From: Syntrophales bacterium
GTDB lineage: Bacteria; Desulfobacterota; Syntrophia; Syntrophales; UBA2192
Direction of reading: 5' to 3'
Assembly: GCA_025454095.1 (NCBI GenBank)
Contig: JALOPC010000012.1
Span: 1 to 13,053 of the forward strand
Length of the DNA: 13,053 nt
This document shows positions 1 to 6,283 of the stretch, piece after piece (within the stretch, counting starts at the first letter, position 1; every line of letters begins with the position of its first letter). Under the pieces are notes generated by a model. That model saw only the letters and a list, made by a program, of their open reading frames with translations, was not told where the DNA came from and searched no databases. The position numbers and the translations under genes were made by a program.

Positions 1-1
1 C

Positions 2-103
2 CTCACCGACGAAGAACGCACGATGACGCTGATCTTTCAGCCCTTCCTGAGCACCTTCGAGGTGAAGGATTCCTACGTGGACGTGTGGCAGAAGTCCAAA
101 TAA
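2..103 (+). CDS. gspH: C-terminal end of a probable T2SS minor pseudopilin GspH (5' truncated by window edge)
   Basis: Only the last 33 codons and the TAA stop at 101-103 are in the window; the frame is open from position 2. The visible tail reads LIFQPFLSTFEVKDSYVD and ends in QKSK. Its alternating hydrophobic beta-strand pattern suits the C-terminal sheet of a pseudopilin. Identification as GspH rests mainly on position: in T2SS operons gspH normally sits directly before gspI. The tail lacks the endings expected of GspG or GspF. GspH would be a minor pseudopilin in the trans-periplasmic pseudopilus. The gap to gspI is 33 bp and is made almost entirely of heptad repeats. The diagnostic N-terminal prepilin motif lies outside the window, so another pseudopilin-like protein cannot be excluded. 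Confidence 0.5.
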   Translation, partial: LTDEERTMTLIFQPFLSTFEVKDSYVDVWQKSK

Positions 104-104
104 G

Positions 105-136
105 GTTCGAGGAACGAGGTTCGGGGAACGAGGAAC
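105..136 (+). repeat. Heptad-period repeat forming the 5' region and RBS of gspI
   Basis: Read in steps of seven from 105, the sequence is GTTCGAG, GAACGAG, GTTCGGG, GAACGAG and then GAAC directly before the gspI ATG. It can also be read as two copies of the 14-mer GTTCGRGGAACGAG. The only plausible Shine-Dalgarno element for gspI (GAGGAA, 131-135) lies inside this repeat. It fills the whole intergenic gap between the previous stop and gspI. Confidence 0.8.
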
Positions 137-583
137 ATGAAAATTCAACGCCCTGCAATGGCACCTTTTTTCTCCGCCGATACCCGATACCCGATACCCG
201 ATACCCGCGAGAAGGGTTTCACCCTTCTCGAAGTGATGATCGCCATGGCCATCCTGGCCACGGTGCTCGTGACGGTGTTCCACTCCCAGTCGCAGAGCAT
301 TGCCATGGCCAACGAGTCCAGGGCGCTGACGACACTCGCACTGCTGGCGCAGAGCCGCATGGCGGAAATCGAGGGACGGCAGGACCTCTCGACCGGGCAG
401 ACGACCGGCAACTTCGGCGACGACTTCCCCGATTACACCTGGACGGCGAACATCTCCCAGCCCCAGGGCCCGGGGTCGACGTACCTGCGGAAAATCGAGA
501 TTACCGTGGTTCACAACTACTACCCGAAGCGGCCCTGCAAGCTCATCCTGTACAGGCCGGCGAATTTGAACACGGGACGGTAG
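137..583 (+). CDS. gspI: T2SS minor pseudopilin GspI with a repeat-extended leader
   Basis: 148-residue minor pseudopilin; GspI forms the pseudopilus tip complex with GspJ and GspK. The prepilin motif KG|FTLLEVMIAMAIL is clear: cleavage and N-methylation by the prepilin peptidase would fall after G27, with F28 as +1 and the conserved Glu at +5. A hydrophobic helix follows (about 28-50), then a short globular domain. The leader is 27 residues, much longer than the usual 6-10 of type IV-like prepilins. Residues 15-23 (DTRYPIPDT) are encoded by a four-unit 7-bp DNA repeat. ATG 137 was chosen because a GAGGAA-like Shine-Dalgarno precedes it. ATG 158 (M8) is possible and gives a 20-residue leader. 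No ATG, GTG or TTG lies between the repeat and the cleavage site, so the repeat must be translated. gspJ follows after 28 bp. Confidence 0.9.
   Translation: MKIQRPAMAPFFSADTRYPIPDTREKGFTLLEVMIAMAILATVLVTVFHSQSQSIAMANESRALTTLALLAQSRMAEIEGRQDLSTGQTTGNFGDDFPDYTWTANISQPQGPGSTYLRKIEITVVHNYYPKRPCKLILYRPANLNTGR
179..206 (+). repeat. (GATACCC)x4 tandem heptad repeat inside the gspI leader
   Basis: Four exact head-to-tail copies of GATACCC. Because 7 bp is one base more than two codons, three units encode the cyclic heptapeptide DTRYPIP in every forward frame. The reverse strand gives GYRVSGI. No frame on either strand contains a stop, so the repeat can lie in coding sequence in any phase. It ends 8 bases before the GGT codon of the prepilin cleavage-site glycine. 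An identical array is in gspJ at 723-750. Confidence 0.95.
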
Positions 584-611
584 GAAGATCGGAAGTGAAG
601 AAGAGCGGCAA

Positions 612-1388
612 ATGAGAGAGGACAGGCGGCAGACGAATAGGAAATGGGGCTGCAAGGCTTCAAATCCCCCGGTGTCCCCCTTTATGAAAGGGGGAAAAGA
701 AGGGGGATTTCGTCCTCGCCGCGATACCCGATACCCGATACCCGATACCCTCGAGCGCGGCTTCACCCTCGTCGAGATCCTCGTGGCCATCGCCATCCTC
801 GCCGTCGTGCTCTCGACGATCTACGTCTCCTACATCTCCACGATGCGCGTCGTGAAAAGCCTCGAGTACGGCGACGAGATCTACTACATGGCCCGCATCA
901 CCCTGGAGCGGATGGTCCTGGACCTGCAGTCGGCCTGCAAGGAGAAGGATGCCTACGAGTTCTCGACGCTCAAGGACTCCACGGGCAAGCTGCCGCTCAA
1001 GGGCGTTTCCTTCCTGTCGAGGGCCCACCTGGATTTCAGCGGCCCCGGCGACACGATGGCCGTGGCGCAGATCAGCTACGAACTCGAGGGAGACCCCGAG
1101 TCGGGCGGGTTTTCCATCGTCCGCCGGGACGTCCTGAGGCAGGGCCAGGGCCGGCAGGGCGGCGAGGGCCACCTGCTGTGCAGGCGGCTGCAGTTCGTCA
1201 ACCTCCGGTTCTACGACGCGAACGGCCGCGAGTACACCCTGTGGGACAGCCGGAGCGGCTCGGAAGCCCAGCGCAACAACATCCCGGCGGCCGTCTTCAT
1301 CGAACTCAACTTCATCAACCCCGACGACGAGGCCCGGCCGTACAAGTTCATGACCCGATTCATTCTGCCGGGTTCCGTCAAGATGTGA
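612..1388 (+). CDS. gspJ: T2SS minor pseudopilin GspJ with a repeat-derived long leader
   Basis: 258 codons from ATG 612. The prepilin motif RG|FTLVEILVAIAIL places cleavage after G50, with F51 as +1 and Glu at +5. The N-terminal helix (about 51-73) is followed by a GspJ-like globular domain of about 185 residues. GspJ is a minor pseudopilin that joins GspI and GspK at the pseudopilus tip. The leader would be 50 residues from ATG 612, or 26 from ATG 684 (M25). ATG 612 has a weak purine-rich AAGAAGAG upstream at about 7 bp. ATG 684 lies in the loop of a strong palindrome and has no Shine-Dalgarno. Residues 38-46 (DTRYPIPDT) come from the same heptad repeat as in gspI. No start codon lies between the repeat and the cleavage site. 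The stop is one base before the gspK ATG, so coupled translation is likely. Confidence 0.88.
   Translation: MREDRRQTNRKWGCKASNPPVSPFMKGGKEGGFRPRRDTRYPIPDTLERGFTLVEILVAIAILAVVLSTIYVSYISTMRVVKSLEYGDEIYYMARITLERMVLDLQSACKEKDAYEFSTLKDSTGKLPLKGVSFLSRAHLDFSGPGDTMAVAQISYELEGDPESGGFSIVRRDVLRQGQGRQGGEGHLLCRRLQFVNLRFYDANGREYTLWDSRSGSEAQRNNIPAAVFIELNFINPDDEARPYKFMTRFILPGSVKM
662..710. repeat. 49-bp palindromic repeat in the 5' part of gspJ
   Basis: Outer arms AAATCCCCC (662-670) and GGGGGATTT (702-710) are exact reverse complements. Inner arms CCCCCTTT (676-683) and AAAGGGGG (687-694) are also exact and enclose the loop ATG (684-686). The arms are separated by GGTGT on the left and AAAAGAA on the right. 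This C5/G5 plus AT-rich design resembles palindromic intergenic repeats common in some GC-rich bacteria; that comparison is from memory. It is read in frame as part of the gspJ leader (about SNPPVSPFMKGGKEGGF) and would form a stable mRNA hairpin. Confidence 0.85.
723..750 (+). repeat. (GATACCC)x4 tandem heptad repeat inside the gspJ leader
   Basis: Four exact copies of GATACCC, the same unit, copy number and orientation as at 179-206. It encodes DTRYPIPDT in the gspJ frame, four residues before the prepilin cleavage-site glycine. The flanking bases differ from those at the gspI copy (TCGAGCGCGG here, GCGAGAAGGG there), so the similarity stops at the array edges. Confidence 0.95.
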
Positions 1389-1389
1389 T

Positions 1390-2364
1390 ATGATGCATAA
1401 CCCGATTCGAAACGACAAGGGGATCGCCCTCATCCTCGTGCTGCTCACGGTGAGCGTCATCGTGGTGCTCACCCTGCAGCTCAACGTCTCCTCGCGGGCG
1501 CAGGTGCACGAAGCCGCCAACTTGAGCGACGGGATCCGGGTCCTCTACATCGCCAAGTCCGGGGTCTTCGCCGGCATGGGGCTGCTGTCCGAGGACCGGG
1601 GCGACGCCGACACGCTCAACGAGGCCTGGGCCCGCACGGAGGGCCTCCGGGAGCAATCCAGGGACTACTTCGACGGGGGCCACCTCGAACTCATCATCGA
1701 GGACGAGTCCGGCAAGATCAACATCAACAAGCTCGTCCAGGGGAACGCGTTCAACCCGGGAGTCAAGGGGGCCCTTTCCCGCCTTCTTTCCCAGCCCGAG
1801 TTCAAGCTGCAGGGCCAGGAGGTGGAGGACATCCTGAACGCGATCAAGGATTGGATCGACCCGGACTCGGTCGTGACGGCAAATGGTGCAGAAAATGCAT
1901 ATTATCAAGGCCTTGGGAAATCAACCACCGTGCGGAACGGCCCGATGGAGTCCATCGACGAGCTGCTGCTCGTCCGGGGAATTTCGCCGGAGCTCTACCG
2001 GGGGACCCCGGAGAGGCCCGGCCTGTCCCGTTTTCTGACCGTCTACGGGGAGGGGAGCGTCAACGTCAACACCGCCCCGAAAGAGGTGCTGCGGGCCCTT
2101 GCGCCGTCCATCACCGAGGACGCGGCCAACCGGATGGACGACTACCGGAAAAACCCCGCGAACAGCCTCACGGACCCCTCGTGGTACCGGAGGGTCGCAG
2201 GATTGAACAACACGGCCATCGACGCCGTGACCCTCGTCACCCGGAGCGAGCACTTCCAGCTCGCCTCGACGGGTCACCTCGGGACGATGAAGCGCACCAT
2301 CCGGGGCATCGTGAAACGGGACAGCGACAGGAAACTCTCCATTGTCGCCTGGAGAATCGGCTGA
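1390..2364 (+). CDS. gspK: T2SS minor pseudopilin GspK
   Basis: 324 residues, the usual GspK length, and the largest of the minor pseudopilins. A short leader ends NDKG|IALILVLLTVSVIVVL, with cleavage after G11 (G10 if the second of two tandem ATGs at 1393 is used). As typical for GspK, the +5 position is not Glu. Family landmarks are visible: the ESGKININKL segment near residue 107, a DWIDPD turn near 155, NAYYQGL, DELLLVRGISPELY, and the VNVNTAPKEVLRAL helix-hairpin-like motif near 230. GspK caps the pseudopilus tip with GspI and GspJ. Its leader is of normal length, unlike those of its two upstream neighbours. It starts one base after the gspJ stop and overlaps the gspL start by one base (TGATG). 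Codons 164-178 are noticeably AT-rich. Confidence 0.95.
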   Translation: MMHNPIRNDKGIALILVLLTVSVIVVLTLQLNVSSRAQVHEAANLSDGIRVLYIAKSGVFAGMGLLSEDRGDADTLNEAWARTEGLREQSRDYFDGGHLELIIEDESGKININKLVQGNAFNPGVKGALSRLLSQPEFKLQGQEVEDILNAIKDWIDPDSVVTANGAENAYYQGLGKSTTVRNGPMESIDELLLVRGISPELYRGTPERPGLSRFLTVYGEGSVNVNTAPKEVLRALAPSITEDAANRMDDYRKNPANSLTDPSWYRRVAGLNNTAIDAVTLVTRSEHFQLASTGHLGTMKRTIRGIVKRDSDRKLSIVAWRIG

Positions 2365-3905
2365 TGGCGAAGTACATCCTCGGGCTCGATATCGGCAAGA
2401 GCTGCCTGAAGGCGGTCCTCCTCGAGGCGGGCCTGAGGGGAGGCATGCGCATTGCCGCCTGGGAAAAGGTCGAGATCGCCGGGACGGCCGGCCTGCGCGA
2501 TGCCCTGCGCCGCCTCCAGGAGATCCCGATCCTCGCCGTGCAGTCCTGCCACACGGCGATTGCCGCGAAACACTTCTCCTTCCGCAACGTGAAGCTCCCC
2601 TTCAAGGACCGGAAGAAGATCTGCCAGACCCTGCCCTTCGAGCTGGAAGGCCAGATCCCGCACCCCGTGGAGAGCGTGCTCATCGATTTCACCGTTCTCG
2701 CTCAGGCACAGGGCTCCGACCTCTTCACCGCGGTGATCCCCAAGGCCGAGGCGGAGGAGCGCGTCGCGCTGCTGTCCGATTACGGCTTTGACGCGGAGAC
2801 GGTCGACGTCGACACGGTCGCCGTTGCGGCGCGGCTGATGACGGCGGCACAGGCGGACTCCCTGAACCTCCTGCTTGACGTCGGGGCGTCGGAGACAACG
2901 GGGGTCTTTTTCCGGGAAGGCAAGATCCTGCAGGTCCGTTCCTTCCCCTTCGGCGGCGATCACATCACCCACGCCCTGTCCGGCGCCCTGGGAATCTCCT
3001 TCAGCGACGCCGAAGCCCGCAAGAGGCGGGGGGAGACGGCCGTGGCCGAGGGGGAGATCACCGAGGCATGCCAAAAGTTCTTCGCCTCGCTGAAGAACAC
3101 GATCGGTTCGATGCGCATCGCCGGCCTCGTCAGCGAGCAGCCGGACACGGTCTGGCTGACCGGCGGGGGCTCTCTCTACCGCAAGCTCGCCGAAGACCTC
3201 TCGCGGACCCTCGCGGCCCCCGTGGAGCGGGTCAACGTGACCCAGCTGGCCGGCATCAAGCCCGTGGGCGGCGATGACGCGGGCTGGGATTCCATGATCA
3301 TGAACGGCGCCCTCGCGCTGGCGCTTCGCCCCGTTTCGAAGGGGCCGGGCTTCAACTTCCGGCAGGGAAACGGCCGGCGCAGGCCCGTGTCCTTCAAGCT
3401 CGATCTCGGCATCGACCTCAAGTGGGCGGGTGCGGCCGCCGCCCTCGTCCTCCTGCTGGCCGGCGCCGATGTCACCCTGTCGTACTACGCGGACAAGACC
3501 CGCCTCGATCAGCTCAAGACCGAGACGGCGGCCCTGCTGCAGAAGAACTTCCCCGACGTGACGCGCGTCGTCGACCCGGCCCAGCAGTTCCGCTCCAAGA
3601 TCGCCGAGGGGAAACGCCTCGCCGCCGCCACAAACGGCGCGTCGTCCGGCGATGCCGTCCTCGTCGTCATGAAAGATCTCTCGGAGCAAGTCCCCGAGTC
3701 CGCGGAGTTCCTCCTCACGACCCTGGTCCTCGACGGCGACCGGATCGACATCCGGGGGGAAGCCGCGACGGCGGATGCCGCCGAGGCCGTCAAGAAGGCC
3801 CTGGAGGCCACGGGGCGCTACGCGAGCGTTGCGGTCAGTTCCTCCGGCGGACAGGCCGGGCGGGTGGAGTTCGAGCTGAAAACCACGATGGCGAAAAAAC
3901 CATGA
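2364..3905 (+). CDS. gspL: T2SS inner-membrane platform protein GspL (full-length actin-like domain plus periplasmic domain)
   Basis: 513 residues from the ATG overlapping the gspK TGA. The same frame is open far upstream, but that part is out-of-frame gspK sequence. GspL links the ATPase GspE to GspM in the inner membrane. The cytoplasmic part (about 1-345) is actin/PilM-like: phosphate-1 motif LGLDIGKSCLKAVLL (D9), phosphate-2 LLLDVGASETTGVFF (D172) and an adenosine-type VWLTGGGSLY (263-272). The segment VKLPFKDRKKICQTLPFELE is GspL/PilM-like. One membrane helix lies near 354-373 (AAAALVLLLAGADVTLSY), followed by a periplasmic domain of about 140 residues ending in a ferredoxin-like alternation of strands and helices. 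At 513 residues it is longer than the roughly 400 of classical GspL and resembles a PilM-PilN fusion. It overlaps gspM by four bases (ATGA). Confidence 0.92.
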   Translation: MAKYILGLDIGKSCLKAVLLEAGLRGGMRIAAWEKVEIAGTAGLRDALRRLQEIPILAVQSCHTAIAAKHFSFRNVKLPFKDRKKICQTLPFELEGQIPHPVESVLIDFTVLAQAQGSDLFTAVIPKAEAEERVALLSDYGFDAETVDVDTVAVAARLMTAAQADSLNLLLDVGASETTGVFFREGKILQVRSFPFGGDHITHALSGALGISFSDAEARKRRGETAVAEGEITEACQKFFASLKNTIGSMRIAGLVSEQPDTVWLTGGGSLYRKLAEDLSRTLAAPVERVNVTQLAGIKPVGGDDAGWDSMIMNGALALALRPVSKGPGFNFRQGNGRRRPVSFKLDLGIDLKWAGAAAALVLLLAGADVTLSYYADKTRLDQLKTETAALLQKNFPDVTRVVDPAQQFRSKIAEGKRLAAATNGASSGDAVLVVMKDLSEQVPESAEFLLTTLVLDGDRIDIRGEAATADAAEAVKKALEATGRYASVAVSSSGGQAGRVEFELKTTMAKKP

Positions 3906-4480
3906 GGAAGACCTGGAATAAACTGGGCCAGCGCGAGCGGCTTGCCATCCTGGGCGGGGCGGGGATCGTCCTGGCGATCCTCCTCGTCCAGTTCGCGATT
4001 CTTCCCTTCTGGGAGGAAAAGGCACGCGTGGCCAAGGCGCTCGATGCCCAGGAGAAGGTCCTCGAGGAGATGAACGCCCAGCTTGCCGAGTACCGGCTCA
4101 TCAAGCGCGACATGGACGTCATCCAGCAGGCCATGGCGTCGAGGCCGCCCGATTTCACCCTGTACGGCTTCGTGGAGCGCAAGGCGCGGGAGTCCGGCGT
4201 GCGGCAGAACATCAGGGCGATCAACCCCTCCCGGGGGGTCAGCGCCGGGGCCTACGAGGAATCGATGGCCGACGTCAGCCTCGAGAAGATCACGCTGAGG
4301 CAGCTCGTGCAGTTCCTCTACAGGGCGGACTCGCCGCGCGATGCCGTGAGAATCCGGAAGCTCACCGTCCGCAAGAGCATGGAGAGTCCCGAGTACCTCA
4401 CGGCGACGGTCCAGCTTGCCACCTACCAGGCGGCAACAGCCCCCCGGCCGGGCCCCGCACCGGCGCGCAAGGGGGCGTGA
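3902..4480 (+). CDS. gspM: T2SS inner-membrane protein GspM
   Basis: 192 residues, starting within the last codons of gspL (ATGA overlap), so its translation is probably coupled. A short basic cytoplasmic N-terminus (RKTWNKLGQRER) is followed by one membrane helix at about 13-34 (LAILGGAGIVLAILLVQFAI) and a predicted coiled coil (about 38-80, rich in E, K, L and Q). A periplasmic ferredoxin-like domain then runs to about residue 180, and the protein ends in a Pro/Ala tail (TAPRPGPAPARKGA). GspM, the PilO counterpart, partners GspL in the platform. Sequence conservation in this family is low. The call rests on size, topology, the LRQLVQFLYR and VRIRKLTVRK segments typical of GspM/PilO sheets, and position between gspL and gspN. 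gspN starts 12 bp downstream. Confidence 0.88.
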   Translation: MRKTWNKLGQRERLAILGGAGIVLAILLVQFAILPFWEEKARVAKALDAQEKVLEEMNAQLAEYRLIKRDMDVIQQAMASRPPDFTLYGFVERKARESGVRQNIRAINPSRGVSAGAYEESMADVSLEKITLRQLVQFLYRADSPRDAVRIRKLTVRKSMESPEYLTATVQLATYQAATAPRPGPAPARKGA

Positions 4481-4492
4481 AAGGGGTTGCCG

Positions 4493-5323
4493 ATGACGGA
4501 CGCCTTCCGGAAATACGGCGGGTACGCGGCGTTTGCCGCGGCGGCGCTTCTTCTGCTCGCCTGGGTGAAGATGCCCTCCGATGCGCTGCGCTCGCTGGTG
4601 CTCTCGGCCCTGTCCCAGAACAAGGCGGGGATGCAGGTACACCTCGAAACGGCCGAATGGGCGTTCCCCGTCGGGCTCGCGCTCACGGGGCTTGCCGTCG
4701 TGCCGAGGGACGGCCGGGGCCCCGGGGTCCGGGCCGACACGGTCACGGCCCGCCTGGCGCTGCTTTCGCTCATGACGGGACGTCTGGCCTTTCGCGTCCA
4801 GGCCGCCGCCATGGGCGGCCGGATCGACGGGGACATCGCCTTCCGGAACCGGTTCTCGGCGGGCGGGCCCGTGCAGGCGGACCTCGCCTTCGGCGGGATC
4901 AACGCCGCCGAATGCCCCGGGCTCGCCGAGCTGCTGGGACGCTCGGTCCGCGGCCGGGTTGACGGCCGCCTGCGCTTCGAGGGGCTTCCGGAACGCTGGC
5001 CCGAAGGGTCGGGCCGGATGGAGCTTGCACTGGCCAACGGGCTCATCTCGTTCAAGGCGCCCCTGTTCGGCCTGCAGGAGATGATCTTCACGAAGATGGA
5101 AGGGAACATGGACCTGGCGAGCGGCCAGCTCAAGGTGAACCGGCTTCACGTCACGGGCGATACACTCCGCGGGGAGTTCCAGGGCACCATCCGCCTGGCC
5201 GCCGATCTTGCGAAAAGCCAGATCGCCCTGCGGGGCGATGTGGATCTCCCGGCAGCCGGCCCGGAGCGATTCGCCGTCGAAGTCGGCGGCACGGTGACGA
5301 GCCCGGTGGTGACCCCACTGTGA
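4493..5323 (+). CDS. gspN: T2SS protein GspN (deltaproteobacterial type)
   Basis: 276 residues. ATG 4493 was chosen because AAGGGG at 4481-4486 gives a six-base Shine-Dalgarno spacing; a TTG at 4487 would abut that element. An N-terminal membrane segment lies at about 8-26 (YAAFAAAALLLLAWVKMP). The rest is a beta-rich, AsmA-like periplasmic domain with a repeated pattern of strands: VHLETAEWAFP, LALTGLAVVP, RIDGDIAFRN, VQADLAFGGI, GRVDGRLRFEGL, GRMELALANGLISF, QLKVNRLHVTGD. This fits the GspN family seen in deltaproteobacterial T2SS clusters (TIGR04411-like), recognised by pattern and position between gspM and gspC. Its exact role is not settled; it is an accessory envelope component. The gene ends 16 bp before gspC. 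Confidence 0.82.
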   Translation: MTDAFRKYGGYAAFAAAALLLLAWVKMPSDALRSLVLSALSQNKAGMQVHLETAEWAFPVGLALTGLAVVPRDGRGPGVRADTVTARLALLSLMTGRLAFRVQAAAMGGRIDGDIAFRNRFSAGGPVQADLAFGGINAAECPGLAELLGRSVRGRVDGRLRFEGLPERWPEGSGRMELALANGLISFKAPLFGLQEMIFTKMEGNMDLASGQLKVNRLHVTGDTLRGEFQGTIRLAADLAKSQIALRGDVDLPAAGPERFAVEVGGTVTSPVVTPL

Positions 5324-5339
5324 CGTACAGGGAACGAGA

Positions 5340-6215
5340 ATGCTGAGCTTCATGAAAAACAGGCGGCACACGATCCTGATCCTCGCGGGGATCGCCGTCG
5401 TCCTGTACCTGGTCGTCGACATCGCGTACCTCGTGCTCGAGATCAACACGCCGCCCCCCGAGACCCCTCAACAGGCCACGGCAGGCCCGCAGGCGGCGGA
5501 CATGACGAAAGACCCCGTCGAGGCCTACGCCGTGATCGTCGAACGCAACCTCTTCCGGACGACGGACCGGCCCCTCGTCGTGGACCAGATGGACCCCAAC
5601 TTCCTCGAGGCCACCACCCTGCAGATCGATCTCTACGGCACGATCGCCGGGGAGGAAGGCAGGGGCTATGCGGTCATCGAAGAGAGGGACAAGAAGAAAC
5701 AGCGCCTCTACAAGGTGGGCGACAGGGTCGCCGGGGCCGTGATCGTGAAGATCCTGCGAAACGCCGTGGTCCTGCGCGTGGGGGAAAAGGACCAGGTCCT
5801 GAAGAAAAAGGAGATCGTCGCCCGCGGAGCCAATCGCCTGCCCGCGGCCGCGATGCCGGCTCAGGCCCCGGCCCCGGAAGCCGCGCCGAGACCGCAGGCC
5901 CGCCCCCCGCAGGCGCCTCCCGGCTCGCCCGCCGATCTGGCGAGCCTCCTGACACAGGCCCGCGTGACCCCGCACATCACGGCCGGCTCGTCGGGCAAGC
6001 CCGACGGGGTCGTGATCAACGAGATCCAGGCCGGCAGTCTCTTCGAGAACGTGGGGCTCGTAAACGGCGACATCATCCAGGAAGTCAACGGCAGGGCCGT
6101 CACCGGCGTGGCGGACCTGGTGTCCATGTACCGGGATCTCAAGCCCGGGGCGAACCTCTCCGTCAAGGTCAGCCGGACGGGCAGACAGGTCGTCCTGAAC
6201 CACACGGTGCAGTAG
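5340..6215 (+). CDS. gspC: T2SS inner-membrane protein GspC with HR and PDZ domains
   Basis: 291 residues. ATG 5340 is preceded by AGGGAA with five-base spacing; M5 is an alternative start. The order is: cytoplasmic N-tail, membrane helix 11-33, a linker, the homology region (about 60-155, starting with the characteristic VIVERNLFRTT and containing LYGTIAG, GYAVIEE and LYKVGDRVAGAVIVKI), a Pro/Ala linker 168-197, and a C-terminal PDZ domain 210-290 (GVVINEIQAGSLFENVGLVN, GDIIQEVNGRAV). GspC connects the inner-membrane platform to the N0 domain of GspD through the HR domain; the PDZ domain is implicated in substrate or secretin contacts. Here gspC is the last gene of the first block, separated from gspD by a regulatory-looking gap and two genes, whereas gspC and gspD are adjacent in classical operons. 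Confidence 0.93.
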   Translation: MLSFMKNRRHTILILAGIAVVLYLVVDIAYLVLEINTPPPETPQQATAGPQAADMTKDPVEAYAVIVERNLFRTTDRPLVVDQMDPNFLEATTLQIDLYGTIAGEEGRGYAVIEERDKKKQRLYKVGDRVAGAVIVKILRNAVVLRVGEKDQVLKKKEIVARGANRLPAAAMPAQAPAPEAAPRPQARPPQAPPGSPADLASLLTQARVTPHITAGSSGKPDGVVINEIQAGSLFENVGLVNGDIIQEVNGRAVTGVADLVSMYRDLKPGANLSVKVSRTGRQVVLNHTVQ

Positions 6216-6217
6216 AC

Positions 6218-6252
6218 GGGTATCGGGTATAGGGGCTTGGGTATAGGGGCTG
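6218..6252 (-). repeat. Degenerate heptad array (reverse orientation) just after gspC
   Basis: Read in steps of seven, the + strand is GGGTATC, GGGTATA, GGGGCTT, GGGTATA, GGGGCTG. The first unit is the exact reverse complement of the GATACCC unit in gspI and gspJ; the others have diverged. It begins two bases after the gspC stop. A short pair in the opposite orientation, GAGACCC GAGTTCC (6295-6308), lies across the AT-rich palindrome. CGGGTATCGGG (6217-6227) and CCCGAGACCCG (6292-6302) are inverted with one mismatch. Confidence 0.75.
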
Positions 6253-6261
6253 AAGGGATAG

Positions 6262-6283
6262 AGATTGTTTTATAAAAGAATCT
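6262..6283. promoter_or_regulatory. 22-bp AT-rich palindrome between gspC and the ExeA-like gene
   Basis: The 22-bp sequence centred on TTTTATAAAA is self-complementary except for one G/G pair (6267 and 6278). Downstream reads TTTTCCTT. It is strikingly AT-rich in a GC-rich region. It could be an operator, or a weak hairpin with a U-rich tail ending the gspH-to-gspC transcript; the sequence does not decide between them. Confidence 0.4.

Noticed and set aside
105..206. Short repeats near gspI as a CRISPR array
   Set aside because: Units are 7 bp, contiguous, without spacers, and no cas genes are present.
85..615. Alternative + frame over gspI
   Set aside because: It overlaps the clear pseudopilin frame and encodes a His/Arg/Pro-rich sequence with no prepilin motif or other domain.
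1851..2363. Upstream extension of the gspL frame into gspK
   Set aside because: No protein-like sequence before ATG 2364; the LGLDIG motif begins a few residues after this ATG, and the TGATG overlap is a typical coupled start.
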